The notes under the pieces were generated by a model. The model worked only from the letters and a program-made list of their open reading frames with translations, had not been told where the DNA came from and made no database searches. From CAVZXS01 sp963779325 (GTDB taxonomy: Bacteria > Bacteroidota > Bacteroidia > Chitinophagales > Chitinophagaceae), in the NCBI GenBank assembly GCA_963779325.1, contig CAVZXS010000007.1, positions 62,001 to 126,000 on the forward strand: DNA of 64,000 bases, written 5' to 3'. Positions 44,563 to 53,654 of the stretch are shown here, piece after piece. Within the stretch, counting starts at the first letter, position 1; each line of letters starts with the position of its first letter. Position numbers and translations under genes: made by a program.

Positions 44563-45240
44563 ATGCAAATACATACAACATTAGAACAGCTAACGAGCAT
44601 GGAACAAAGGGAAAAAGCCCATTTGATCAATAGTCTTGGCGGCTTTAAAAGTGTTTGCCTGATAGGAACAACGGACAAAGCGGGAAAAACCAACACCGCT
44701 ATCTTCAATTCTATTGTACATATAGGCGCAAATCCTCCATTAATTTGTTTTGTAATCAGGCCGGACTCGGTTGAACGTCATACATTATCTAATATTTTAG
44801 AGACAGGTTTTTATACTATCAATCATATTAACGAATTTATTTATAAAGAGGCTCACCAAACAGCCGCCCGATACGATAAAGAAATATCTGAATTTGAGGC
44901 AACGGGTTTATCGGAGGAATATAAAAATCAATTTATTGCGCCCTATGTAAAAGAAAGTATAATACAAATGGGCATGGCATTTAAGCAGCGTATTGATATA
45001 TCTTTAAATAACACTATCCTTATTATTGGTGAAATTAACCACCTGTATTTTCCTTCGGATTGCCGGTGCGAAGATGGTTACCTTGATATTGAAAAAGCAG
45101 GTACAATAACCTGTACAGGTCTGGATAGTTATCATACAACAAAAAGGTTAGAAAGACTAAGCTATGCAAAACCCTGTACTGTACTTATTCCTGTTTCACT
45201 TAAGTATAATAAAGCATTGAAACCTGAACAGGCAGGTTAA
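44563..45240 (+). CDS. Flavin reductase-like FMN-binding protein
   Basis: 225 aa, cytosolic. Split-barrel FMN-binding fold: FKSVCLIGTTDKAGKTNTAIFNS near residues 27-50, PPLICFVIRPDS, TLSNILETGFYTINHI. The pattern is that of the flavin reductase family that supplies reduced FMN or binds it. Followed 11 nt later by a DUF2071 gene, so the two are an operon. Confidence 0.88.
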   Translation: MQIHTTLEQLTSMEQREKAHLINSLGGFKSVCLIGTTDKAGKTNTAIFNSIVHIGANPPLICFVIRPDSVERHTLSNILETGFYTINHINEFIYKEAHQTAARYDKEISEFEATGLSEEYKNQFIAPYVKESIIQMGMAFKQRIDISLNNTILIIGEINHLYFPSDCRCEDGYLDIEKAGTITCTGLDSYHTTKRLERLSYAKPCTVLIPVSLKYNKALKPEQAG

Positions 45241-45251
45241 AATTTATATCT

Positions 45252-45971
45252 ATGGCAATTTTTCTAAAAGCAAAATGGGAAAATATCATCATGGCAAACT
45301 ATCCCGTTGCAACAGGTATATTAGAACCTTATCTGCCAAAAGGAGTAGCATTAGATTTGTATAATGAAAAAGCGTATGTAAGCCTGGTGGGATTTATGTT
45401 TAAAAACACAAAACTTTTTAACATACCGATACCCCGATTAGGAACTTTTGAGGAAATTAACCTGCGGTTTTATGTAATCCGAAAAGAAGGTGATGTAACA
45501 AAAAAAGGTGTTGTTTTTATTAATGAAACAATACCATACAAAGCAGTGGCTTGGGTTGCAAACAAATTGTATAAAGAACACTATACTGCTATTCCAACCA
45601 AACATTCATGGCACATTACCAATGAAATAAAGGATATTAACTATTTATGGAAAATAAATAACAAATGGAATAATATTCGGGTACATGCCTTAAATAAAAG
45701 CGACTCAATGCCAAGGGAGAGTTTTGAAGAGTACATTTTTGAACATTACTTTGGCTATACCAAAATAAACGAAAATGTAACTGAAGAGTACACGATAAAC
45801 CACCCCCGATGGAAAATAAATAAAGTAATTACTAAAGAAGTTAATTGCGATTTTAGTGAAATGTACGGCGAAAATTTTGGATTATTAAATAACATTGAAC
45901 CCGAAACTGTTTTTATCGCCGAAGGCTCGTCTATTGAAGTTGAATGGAAACGAAACAGGCTGAGTTTCTAA
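45252..45971 (+). CDS. DUF2071 (YqjF-like) protein
   Basis: 239 aa, cytosolic. DUF2071 signatures: KAKWENIIMANYPVATGILE, PYLPKGVALDLYNEKAYVSLVGF, FEEINLRFYVIRKEG, and VFINETIPYKAVAWVANKLYKE. The family is a lipocalin-like or acetoacetate-decarboxylase-like fold of unknown function. Operon with the flavin reductase gene. Confidence 0.88.
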   Translation: MAIFLKAKWENIIMANYPVATGILEPYLPKGVALDLYNEKAYVSLVGFMFKNTKLFNIPIPRLGTFEEINLRFYVIRKEGDVTKKGVVFINETIPYKAVAWVANKLYKEHYTAIPTKHSWHITNEIKDINYLWKINNKWNNIRVHALNKSDSMPRESFEEYIFEHYFGYTKINENVTEEYTINHPRWKINKVITKEVNCDFSEMYGENFGLLNNIEPETVFIAEGSSIEVEWKRNRLSF

Positions 45972-46134
45972 TGCCGTTGCTTAACATTTCGCTGCTGCAA
46001 TTGTTTACATTATTATAAACTGTACTTTTTTTAGCATTAAAGGTCTTACAGGAATATATTTAGAGTTTTATAGTCTCCATACAAACAAAATTCATCGCCG
46101 GGTGTTATTAATATCATATAACTAAAGTAAAAAA

Positions 46135-46488
46135 ATGAAATATAATATTTTATTAATGCTGAAGGCTACACCGAAATGGTGGGTAATGAGTAAAGAATAC
46201 AGGGATAATATGTTTAAGCAATTTTTATTTCCCTTAATGGCTTCTTATACAGGGCATATTCAGTTTAAGGTATTAAATGCGGAGGCTTTTCATGCTGCGG
46301 TATCTGACTTTTTTGTAGTTGAAACAGCTAACCTCGAAAAGTATTACCTGTTTTTGCAGGAACTAAAGGCGTCAAAATTATTTACCGGCGAATTTTTTGA
46401 ACTGCAGGACATAATTATGGGTGCTGAAAATGGCTTTAAAGAATTCAATGAGCAAATGAAGAGCCGAAAACAAGCTGCGGTCAATTAA
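46135..46488 (+). CDS. Darcynin-family protein
   Basis: 117 aa. MKYNILLMLKATPKWWVMS, HIQFKVLNAEAFHAAVSDF and YYLFLQELKASKLFTGEFFE match the darcynin family (ferredoxin-like small proteins). Function unknown; no signal peptide. Confidence 0.85.
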   Translation: MKYNILLMLKATPKWWVMSKEYRDNMFKQFLFPLMASYTGHIQFKVLNAEAFHAAVSDFFVVETANLEKYYLFLQELKASKLFTGEFFELQDIIMGAENGFKEFNEQMKSRKQAAVN

Positions 46489-46530
46489 ATCGGAGCTCTT
46501 TTTATTTAAGACGATAATATAATTTATGGA

Positions 46531-47280
46531 TTACCGCTTTAAGAATTTCCCCTTCAACAGCTTCTCCATTACCTCATCCTTTAAATTTCTGCTGATAGGT
46601 ATATGGTGCTGACCGATAAGAATATCATTGGCTTCAATACTTTCTATTTTTGATGCCGCTATGATGTATGATTTATGTGTTTTGATAAATCGTTCTTCCG
46701 GCAAGTATTCTTCCACGGATTTTAAAGTAAGATAAGTAATATGATTTTTGTCTTTGGTATGAATAACCACATAATTTTGTAATGCTTCCACGAATAAAAT
46801 ATCTTCAAATAAAATTTTGACCAACTTATTATCCGCTTTTATAAAAAAATAACCCGGTTCTGCGGGAGCTTGTTTTGTTTCCGATAAATTAACCTGCCGT
46901 ATTTCATAAAATTCTTTTGCCCGCATAGCTGCTTTTAGAAACCTATCAAAGGAAACGGGTTTTACTAAGTAATCCAATGCGTTTAATTCAAAACCGTCCA
47001 ACGCATATTGCGGATAAGCTGTTGTGAAAATTACCGGCGGCGGGTGTTGGAGCGTTTTAAAAAAATCGAGACCGGTAATCTTCGGCATCTGGATATCCAG
47101 GAAAATTAATTGCACGTCTTCGCGGCTGATTTGTTCTGCAGCTTTTAATGCATTGTCGTACTCGCCGGTTAAATGCAGAAAGTCAATATCTGCGATATAT
47201 TCCTTTATGCCTTTTCTGGCCAAAGGTTCATCATCTATAATGATGCAGTTAATAGCTGTTGCAGTATTTTGTTCTTTCAT
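46531..47280 (-). CDS. LytTR-family response regulator
   Basis: 249 aa. Receiver domain with acidic pocket IIIDDEP near residue 14, phospho-Asp in LIFLDIQMPKITG near 58 and Lys in DYLVKPVSF. The C-terminal LytTR DNA-binding domain starts PGYFFIKADNKLVKI and includes EALQNYVVIHT and FIKTHKSYIIA. Partner of the LytS-type kinase gene 122 nt upstream. Confidence 0.94.
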   Translation of the reverse strand: MKEQNTATAINCIIIDDEPLARKGIKEYIADIDFLHLTGEYDNALKAAEQISREDVQLIFLDIQMPKITGLDFFKTLQHPPPVIFTTAYPQYALDGFELNALDYLVKPVSFDRFLKAAMRAKEFYEIRQVNLSETKQAPAEPGYFFIKADNKLVKILFEDILFVEALQNYVVIHTKDKNHITYLTLKSVEEYLPEERFIKTHKSYIIAASKIESIEANDILIGQHHIPISRNLKDEVMEKLLKGKFLKR

Positions 47281-47402
47281 AATTTAAATTTTACTGCTTC
47301 AACAGAATGCCGGTTATAAGCAAAAGAGCAGAAGCGATTAAAAGCACCCAAAAAGTTTTGAAATGCTTCTTTCTTCTTAGTAATAATCCGGTAAGCAGGG
47401 CT

Positions 47403-48428
47403 TTAAATTTTTAGTTTAAAAACAATTTTATATTTATCAGGACTCTCTTTTATTTCCAACTCATACCGCCCGGGGTACAAAAGTTCCAATCTGCGTTTTA
47501 CATTATTTAATCCTATGCCGCCATGCTGCCCGGTTGCAGCTACCCCGTTTTCTCTCGAATTTTCTACGGTGAACTCAAACTGCCCGTCACTGCGACGCAG
47601 ATCAAGGTTTACAAAATTGGTTTCATCCGTCCTGTGCGAAATATGTTTAAACGCATTCTCCACAAAAGGAATCAGCAGCAAAGGCTCTATTGAAAAAGTT
47701 TTTACTTCAGGCGCACAGGTGAACTGAACTTTGTAGTGTTCATCTTTACGCAGTTTTTGCAAATCAACATAATCTTTCAAATAACTGATTTCTTTTTCTA
47801 TCGGTATCTTTTCACCGCCCGCTTCGTACAATTGATAACGAAGCATCTCGGAAAATTTATGCAATGCCTGACGGGCCTCAGCGTTATTTTTATCAATTAA
47901 AAAGTATACCGAGTTCAGCGAGTTGAAAAGAAAATGCGGATTAATCTGCGACTTGAGAAAATTAAGTTCGGCTTCCGCTTTTTCTTTGGCCATATCCGCC
48001 ATTTTTTTCTGTAAACCAATTTGGTCAAACATCAACTTACCGGCCGCGCCGGCTATTACAAGAAAAAAATGCGGAATTATATTGTCATAAATTCTGCCTT
48101 TCAAATTACCGGTCAGATTAAGTAATAAAGGGTTATTCGTAATTCGACCAATGATATTCATTTTGAACAGGCTGCCGGCTGCTATCATTATAATAAACAA
48201 TAACGCAAAAAGCAGGTATCTCTTTTTATACAGCAGTTTGGGAATAAGAAGATAATTGGTAATATAAACCATCAACATAAGGTCGGCTACTTTGACTGCC
48301 GTTACCCGAAAAGCCAGCGATTCGCTGCTGTAATCCTCGTAGCGGAGCATAAACCAAATACCGAAGAACAACATCCAGAACAGGAGATGATGCAATTTGT
48401 ACTTCAGCAAAAATGGAGGGTTGTGCAT
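47403..48428 (-). CDS. LytS/YehU-type sensor histidine kinase
   Basis: 341 aa from ATG 48428 (an ATG at 48476 adds 16 residues). Four TM helices at about 12-150, a short coiled coil, then His_kinase domain with phospho-His in LKSQINPHFLFNSLNSVYF near 180, and an HATPase: LLLIPFVENAFKHI and GGIGLNNVKRRLELLYPG. There is no separate sensor domain, so the membrane part senses. Pair with the LytTR regulator; in such systems the regulator often acts on nearby genes. Confidence 0.93.
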   Translation of the reverse strand: MHNPPFLLKYKLHHLLFWMLFFGIWFMLRYEDYSSESLAFRVTAVKVADLMLMVYITNYLLIPKLLYKKRYLLFALLFIIMIAAGSLFKMNIIGRITNNPLLLNLTGNLKGRIYDNIIPHFFLVIAGAAGKLMFDQIGLQKKMADMAKEKAEAELNFLKSQINPHFLFNSLNSVYFLIDKNNAEARQALHKFSEMLRYQLYEAGGEKIPIEKEISYLKDYVDLQKLRKDEHYKVQFTCAPEVKTFSIEPLLLIPFVENAFKHISHRTDETNFVNLDLRRSDGQFEFTVENSRENGVAATGQHGGIGLNNVKRRLELLYPGRYELEIKESPDKYKIVFKLKI

Positions 48429-48595
48429 AGTGTAAAATAAATTTACAAAATCTCTTTGGTAAAACTGATTACACAAGGGGATAGTTTTCCTTGACCAACC
48501 GCTTATTTACCCTTTATCAAGAGAATCATCCGGGTGGTGTAAACTATTTGCCGGCGGCATTTCTTTATCCAAAATTTGCAGACAAATTAAAAATC

Positions 48596-49780
48596 ATGAA
48601 ACCATTATTCTTTTTCCCGGCATTTTTCCTGTTCATCTCTTTAAATGGCTGCGGGCAAAGCAGCGCCCCAAAGAAGCCGAAACCTGCACCCGCTGAAGTA
48701 AAAGCAGGTGGTAATTGTGAGGGCTGTGAAGCCATTTATGAATGCCCGGTTCCATTTGAACAATTAAATGAAGTAGATACATTGCCCGGTTTTAATGATG
48801 CAGGTCCTAAAATTGAAATAAGCGGTACTATTTATAAGACCGATGGTAAAACAGCTGCACCCGGTGTGGTTCTTTACATTTATCACACCGATCAAAAGGG
48901 AATTTATGCAAAAAAGGGAGATGAAACCGGGTGGGCTAAGCGGCATGGCTATATCCGCGGATGGATAAAAACAAATGCGAAAGGTGAATATAAATTCTAC
49001 ACATTGGTGCCGGCATCATATCCCGACAGTAAGAACCCAAAACATATTCACCCGGTAATTAAAGAGCAGGGTATCAGTGAATATTGGATTGATGAATTTG
49101 TTTTTGATGATGATTCTTTATTGCCCTCAGAAGAAAGAATAAAAACAAGACCCGTTGGCGGAAGTGGAGTTTTAAAAACTACTTTGAAAAATGGTATGCT
49201 TCGGGCAAGGAGAAATATTATACTTGGTTTGAATGTGGCTGATTACCCTGTTGCTAAGTTGAAAGCACCTGAATCCGGCTTAGCTATCGGTTCTAATTGT
49301 CCTGCTTTTGACCCGGTTCATCTTTCGGGCCCGGATAAGGGAAGTACAGCATGCCCAATGTGCAAATATGGTTCAGGCCGGGGTGTGATGGTGTGGTTCA
49401 ATCATGCAAGTCTTGACGAAATGAAGAATTTTGCAGCTATACTTGAAAAAGAGATGAATGATCGTGGTGTAAAAAAACTTCGCGTTTTTCTTGTGTACAT
49501 GAATCCGTTTTATAAAGAAAATGATGGGGAAGGCCTGAGAATTTCGCAGAAAAAAATAATAGAATGGTGCGAAAAACAAAATTTAGTGCAGGTTGCGATG
49601 GTATGGATACCTTCACCAGTTGATAAAGAAACAGCAGTACTGTACAAGGTTAATCCGAAAGCAAAGAATACGGTTCTTGTGTACAAGAAAAGAAGTATAG
49701 TGGCAAAATGGGTGAATATAGAATACAACGACGAAGCAGTGAAAAATATTCTGAATAAAGTAGATTCACCTGCGCTATAA
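48596..49780 (+). CDS. Intradiol dioxygenase-like lipoprotein fused to a thioredoxin-like domain
   Basis: 394 aa from ATG 48596, which opens a lipoprotein signal (FFLFISLNGC, Cys18); an upstream TTG at 48491 would add 35 residues without a signal peptide. Residues about 40-215 are an intradiol ring-cleavage dioxygenase fold: LYIYHTDQKGIY, RGWIKTNAKGEYKFYTLVP, ASYP, and PKHIHPVI with the Tyr and two His iron ligands of the catechol dioxygenase family. Residues about 225-390 are thioredoxin-like with STACPMCKYGSGRGVMVWF. The domain pair is unusual. The product would be outside the cytosol, so ring cleavage of environmental phenolics is a guess. Confidence 0.82.
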   Translation: MKPLFFFPAFFLFISLNGCGQSSAPKKPKPAPAEVKAGGNCEGCEAIYECPVPFEQLNEVDTLPGFNDAGPKIEISGTIYKTDGKTAAPGVVLYIYHTDQKGIYAKKGDETGWAKRHGYIRGWIKTNAKGEYKFYTLVPASYPDSKNPKHIHPVIKEQGISEYWIDEFVFDDDSLLPSEERIKTRPVGGSGVLKTTLKNGMLRARRNIILGLNVADYPVAKLKAPESGLAIGSNCPAFDPVHLSGPDKGSTACPMCKYGSGRGVMVWFNHASLDEMKNFAAILEKEMNDRGVKKLRVFLVYMNPFYKENDGEGLRISQKKIIEWCEKQNLVQVAMVWIPSPVDKETAVLYKVNPKAKNTVLVYKKRSIVAKWVNIEYNDEAVKNILNKVDSPAL

Positions 49781-49833
49781 AAACAAAACGACATCGAATG
49801 ATGCCGTTTTAGTAAATACTTTCACGAAATAAA

Positions 49834-50388
49834 TTATTTCCCCGCAGCCGCATTAATGGGCGCCCTGTCCAAATATTGCGTTGCCCTGTCTATTTTATCA
49901 TTGGCATCAAAATGAAGTACGACGTGACTTCTTTGACTCATGCTCTTACCGGTTTTGTATTTTGCATACACCATATACCAGCCTAATGCATAGTTGCCGG
50001 GCAACTGCGCAGCAACTTCCGGTTTATTTACTTTCATCGGCAACCAAACATCGTTGGTGAAAGAAAGAGAATCAATTACATCTTTTCTCCTGCTTTTCCA
50101 ATAGGCGGAAATAGCAGCTTTACCGACGAGACTGTCTCCTCCGTTCCAGCGATAAATAGCATTGTCTGCATAGCTGTTCATCCAGCTGTCAATATCGCCG
50201 CTTGCTAAGTCAGCAAGACCTTTTTTACCAATGTCTTTAAATTTACTGTCAGCAAATTCATAATCTTTCATTTCAGCAGCTGCGGTTTCTAATCCTGATT
50301 TTGCAGCAGTAGTTTCAGCGCCTTGTTGATTGTTGGTGCAGGAATAAAAAAGCGAGACGCAAACAAAAAGCCCGATTAATTTTTTCAT
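49834..50388 (-). CDS. SnoaL/NTF2-like lipoprotein
   Basis: 184 aa. Lipobox LFYSC (Cys16), short linker, then an NTF2-like cone: GLADLASGDIDSWMNSYAD, NAIYRWNGGDSLVGKAAIS, WLPMKVNKPEVAA and SHVVLHFDANDKIDRATQYLD. Such small domains are often in binding or catalytic roles; which one here is not known. Confidence 0.88.
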   Translation of the reverse strand: MKKLIGLFVCVSLFYSCTNNQQGAETTAAKSGLETAAAEMKDYEFADSKFKDIGKKGLADLASGDIDSWMNSYADNAIYRWNGGDSLVGKAAISAYWKSRRKDVIDSLSFTNDVWLPMKVNKPEVAAQLPGNYALGWYMVYAKYKTGKSMSQRSHVVLHFDANDKIDRATQYLDRAPINAAAGK

Positions 50389-50691
50389 AATGAAAAGTTT
50401 TAGGTTTTAAAAATAATAACTGAAAAATGAATGGTCTGCAGTGTTTGCAAGGAAAGCAGGAGTGTTCTGCGGGGAAGGAATACTCGAATTTAAGTTAATT
50501 ATATTATATCTGCAACGAATAAATTATTTGCAACGCAGTTATATAAGCCTCGTGTGCATTGCTTTTTTTTTGATTCTGCTAAAGCGGATGCGAAAAGTAA
50601 TTTTTTTTCTTCATTAATCCGCAAACCTCAATTCTTTTACCTTTCTTTTCCGAAATTTGATTAAGTTTGACAAACACTTTAATTAACTTTT
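50389..50691. other. 303-bp divergent intergenic region
   Basis: No coding ORF. It holds a direct repeat TGCAACG (50512-50518 and 50530-50536) 18 nt apart in an AT-rich stretch, perhaps an operator, between the NTF2-like gene (minus) and the DUF6370 gene (plus). Confidence 0.35.
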
Positions 50692-51090
50692 ATGAAAGCT
50701 TTTATCATATCACTGTGCAGCAGTTTTTTTGTACTAATCGTTTCAGGTCAAGCCGGTACTACCGCGGTACATAAGCCTGACTCCACTAAAAAGATGCTGA
50801 TTGCCGAAGCCTCCTGCGGTCAATGTAAATTGGGTTTGCCGGGTACCGGTTGCAATTTAGCCATTCGCATAAACGGTAAAGCTCATTTTGTAGATGGTAC
50901 AGCGATAGATGATCATGGCGATGCGCATGCCAAAGACGGATTTTGCAGCGCTGTACGAAAAGCTGAGGTACAGGGAGAAATAGTTGACAATCGTTTTAAA
51001 GCCACATATTTTAAATTACTTCCCGCACCCGTAGTTAAGAAAGTCAATAAGACGCATCTTAAACGACCGGCTTCGGGAAAAGCCGGATAA
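50692..51090 (+). CDS. DUF6370 secreted cysteine-rich protein
   Basis: 132 aa, signal peptide (FFVLIVSGQ). The domain ASCGQCKLGLPGTGCNLAIRI, then HFVDGTAIDDHGDAHAKDG and FCSAVRKAEVQGEIVDNRF, carries four Cys and several His/Asp that could bind metal or form disulfides; this is the DUF6370 pattern. The last codons form a small hairpin (51067-51086). Confidence 0.85.
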   Translation: MKAFIISLCSSFFVLIVSGQAGTTAVHKPDSTKKMLIAEASCGQCKLGLPGTGCNLAIRINGKAHFVDGTAIDDHGDAHAKDGFCSAVRKAEVQGEIVDNRFKATYFKLLPAPVVKKVNKTHLKRPASGKAG

Positions 51091-51100
51091 GAAGTGGAAA

Positions 51101-51156
51101 ATTAATCGTCAATTATTAACCATTGGCAATTACTTAGTGCCTAACGCATATTAACC
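51101..51156. repeat. Degenerate heptamer tract
   Basis: Eight consecutive 7-nt units, mostly of the type ATTAnnn; ATTAACC occurs at 51115-51121 and again at 51150-51156, in register. It lies between the convergent DUF6370 and PD40-OmpA genes. Confidence 0.5.
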
Positions 51157-51189
51157 CGCCATGTTCCCTTTTTACGAACGAGAAAATAA

Positions 51190-52800
51190 TTAATTCTTCA
51201 ATATCTTAAATTCCACTCTTCTGTTCAGTTGCCTGTTCTCGTCAGTATCATTATTTACCTGCGGCTTTGTTTCACCATAACCCTGCGATATAATTCTGTT
51301 GGCGGCTATTCCTTTGGAGATAATATATTCCATAACGGATATTGCCCTGCTATCACTTAGTTTTAAATTATACTCATCAGAACCGCGATTGTCGGTGTGC
51401 GCACTCATTTCAATTTCAATAGCAGGATTTTCGTTCAGCAATTTCACCACCCGATCCAGCTCTACAAAAGATTCAGGTCGCAAAGACGATTTATCAAAAT
51501 CAAAAAATACATTGTTCAAACGTACTACCTGGCCAATCTCTATGGGGACAAGATAGAGGTCTTTATGTATTTCCTTATAGCCCGCTTTTACCAACGAATC
51601 AAGATTCAGGTTTTCTGACTGCGCAAAAAAATGATCGGCCGATGCTCTTATTAAATAATTTTTATCATAAGGCAACACAATTTTAAATGAACCGTCGCCG
51701 GCATTGGATACGGCATTGCCTGCTTCCGTGCCATCGGGCAGGGTTTCATAAATAAGCGAAGCGCTGAGCGGCTGTTTTGTTTTTTGATTGTACACATTGC
51801 CGCTGACTAATACCACCGGGTCGGGTTTTTCTCTCTCCAATAATTTCACTCTCACTATATCACTCTCGCCGTAAGTATCTAAGCTTGTTGTTAAATAAGC
51901 ATATTCACCACCGGCATCCAATGTAAAGAATGCATCCCAATCGGGTGTATTAATGGGGCTGCCCAAGTTTACCGGGTCGTTCCATTTTTGCCAAGTACTG
52001 TCAATACGTTTGGTCATCCATATATCATTATCGCCCAAGCCGCCCGGCCGGTTACTGCTGAAATACAGCGTAACTCCGTCTGCCGCCAGGTAAGGTGTCA
52101 TTTCATCATGTTTTGGCGAGTTTATTTTTTTACCTAAAGATTTTGGTTCAGTCCAGCTTCCGTCTTTTGCCAAAAAGCAAACATAAATATCATTGAGATC
52201 GCCGCCTTTTTCTTCTGTCATGTACAGTAAAAGAGTTTGACCATCATGCGCCATGGTAGCGCCGTTTTGCCTGCCGCGGTCGTACTTCAAATAGTTTTTA
52301 ATCTTCAGCATTTCAGGTTGGCTCCATCGTCCATCTTCCTGCAGGTAACTCATACTTACTCCGTTACCAACATAGTCGCCGTTAATAAAAGCATTCCTGA
52401 TTAGTATCCGGTTATTATCAGGTGATATCCAATAAACTGCATTGTAGTGATAAGTATTCAGCGGGTATCCCATGTGTACCGCTTCGCCCCAAACGCCGTT
52501 TTCGTCTCTTTCGGCATACCAAATGTCTTGTGAGTTGCGTACCGAATTATATTTTGTATTAGCCGGGTGATTTTGGCAGATAAAAAATAAAATGTTACCG
52601 TCGGCAGATACGGTAGGTCTTAATTCGGGCAGATCAGAATTTATATTGCCGCCCAGGTTTTCTATTTTAAGAATGGTTTCGGCATCAATGATATTATTTT
52701 TTTTGGCAATCAGTTTTCCAACGCTGTCAATGGATGATTGTGCCGGTGTACTGCAATATAAAAATGAGGAAAGGGTAAAAAGTGAGATTACTTTTTTCAA
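51190..52800 (-). CDS. PD40-repeat OmpA-family outer-membrane-associated protein
   Basis: 536 aa. Signal peptide (SSFLYCSTPAQ). Residues about 50-310 are WD40-like PD40 repeats (RPTVSADGNILFFIC, YLAADGVTLYFSSNRPGGLG, DNDIWMTKRI). A carboxypeptidase-regulatory-like domain spans about 330-410. The OmpA domain ends the protein: VFFDFDKSSLRPESFVELD, MSAHTDNRGSDEYNLKLS, SQGYGETKPQ, NRRVEFKILK. It probably binds peptidoglycan and a surface partner; such proteins often accompany T9SS or adhesin systems. Confidence 0.9.
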   Translation of the reverse strand: MKKVISLFTLSSFLYCSTPAQSSIDSVGKLIAKKNNIIDAETILKIENLGGNINSDLPELRPTVSADGNILFFICQNHPANTKYNSVRNSQDIWYAERDENGVWGEAVHMGYPLNTYHYNAVYWISPDNNRILIRNAFINGDYVGNGVSMSYLQEDGRWSQPEMLKIKNYLKYDRGRQNGATMAHDGQTLLLYMTEEKGGDLNDIYVCFLAKDGSWTEPKSLGKKINSPKHDEMTPYLAADGVTLYFSSNRPGGLGDNDIWMTKRIDSTWQKWNDPVNLGSPINTPDWDAFFTLDAGGEYAYLTTSLDTYGESDIVRVKLLEREKPDPVVLVSGNVYNQKTKQPLSASLIYETLPDGTEAGNAVSNAGDGSFKIVLPYDKNYLIRASADHFFAQSENLNLDSLVKAGYKEIHKDLYLVPIEIGQVVRLNNVFFDFDKSSLRPESFVELDRVVKLLNENPAIEIEMSAHTDNRGSDEYNLKLSDSRAISVMEYIISKGIAANRIISQGYGETKPQVNNDTDENRQLNRRVEFKILKN

Positions 52801-53074
52801 CGTATTGGATTTAGACTCTAATAACGAAAAATAAGAGGTAAATGATACATTTTGGCCCCGAAATTTATCGCTTTAAGGCGTTGATTTAAAGACCGTTTTT
52901 TATCGAAGGCCGTTTACGTGTAAATGAACTGTTCTTTTGGTCTGTATTTGCCCAAATGAGGGATAATGCAGGGCGACAATTCATTAGAGAATAACCTCTC
53001 TTTGTTAGAAGGTGATAGGGTGATAAGAAAGAAGATAGAGATATTGTTTATTGCTTAGGCAGAAGCAGAGAGGC

Positions 53075-53200
53075 ATGTCTTCCGGGCAGCCTGTTACCTT
53101 TGAACAGTACAACCGGGAATTGGATGAGGCTATGGAGCGTATCAGCAAAGGCGAGTTTACCACATTGGAAGAACTGGAAAAAGAAATGCAATCATGGTAA
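53075..53200 (+). CDS. Antitoxin of a ParE/RelE-type module, 41 aa
   Basis: MSSGQPVTFEQYNRELDEAM then ERISKGEFTTLEELEKEMQSW: short, acidic, helical, ending in the toxin-binding type of tail. Its stop overlaps the toxin start (ATG at 53194), the normal layout. The partner toxin is frameshifted. No DNA-binding domain is obvious. Confidence 0.7.
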   Translation: MSSGQPVTFEQYNRELDEAMERISKGEFTTLEELEKEMQSW

Positions 53201-53501
53201 GCAACAGGCGGAAGGTAGTGATTGACCCTGAAGCAAAAAAATCACTACGTGAAGCTTATCTCTATATAAGAAAAGACTCATTGCAAAATGCGGAGAAGGT
53301 AAGCATAAGATAATTGCTACCATAAAAGCGCTGCCGAAAGACCCTGAGGGGCATAACCCCGATAAATACCGAATAAAAAACGAAGAGGGTTGTTACCGGG
53401 CATTTGAAATATACAAGTATCGAATTAGTTATCATATTTCAGCCGAAGAGATCAGGATTATACGAATACGGCACACAAAGATGAATCCTTTGGAATATTA
53501 A
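53194..53501 (+). pseudogene. ParE/RelE-type toxin, broken by a one-base deletion
   Basis: The ATG at 53194 gives MVSNRRKVVIDPEAKKSLRE, then AYLYIRKDSLQNAEKV before a stop at 53311. Inserting one base near 53300-53303 restores HKIIATIKALPKDPEGHNPD, KYRIKNEEGCYRAFEIYKYR and ISYHISAEEIRIIRIRHTK to a stop at 53499-53501. The full product would be about 102 aa, a normal ParE/RelE size, with the family's YRAFEIYKYRISYH core. As read the toxin is inactive. Confidence 0.8.
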
Positions 53502-53504
53502 TAG

Positions 53505-53531
53505 TGGTATCGCAAAATGTGATACCATTTT
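53505..53531 (+). terminator. Terminator of the toxin-antitoxin module
   Basis: TGGTATC (53505-53511) pairs with GATACCA (53521-53527), with two further inner pairs, followed by TTTTTA. Confidence 0.75.
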
Positions 53532-53654
53532 TAGTTCCGGGGGGCCTTCAATAACCTATAATAAAAAGCAACAGTTCGATGGTGCAGTTAATAACAATTG
53601 AATCTCTCTTTTTTAAATAAATACATTAAGTTTGAACTTATAAACAGCCAATTA

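Noticed and set aside
47291..47402. Possible small TM peptide between the LytS kinase and LytTR regulator genes
   Set aside because: The frame reads FKALLTGLLLRRKKHFKTF then WVLLIASALLLITGILLKQ, but it has no ATG, GTG or TTG before the TM part; only a CTG could start it.
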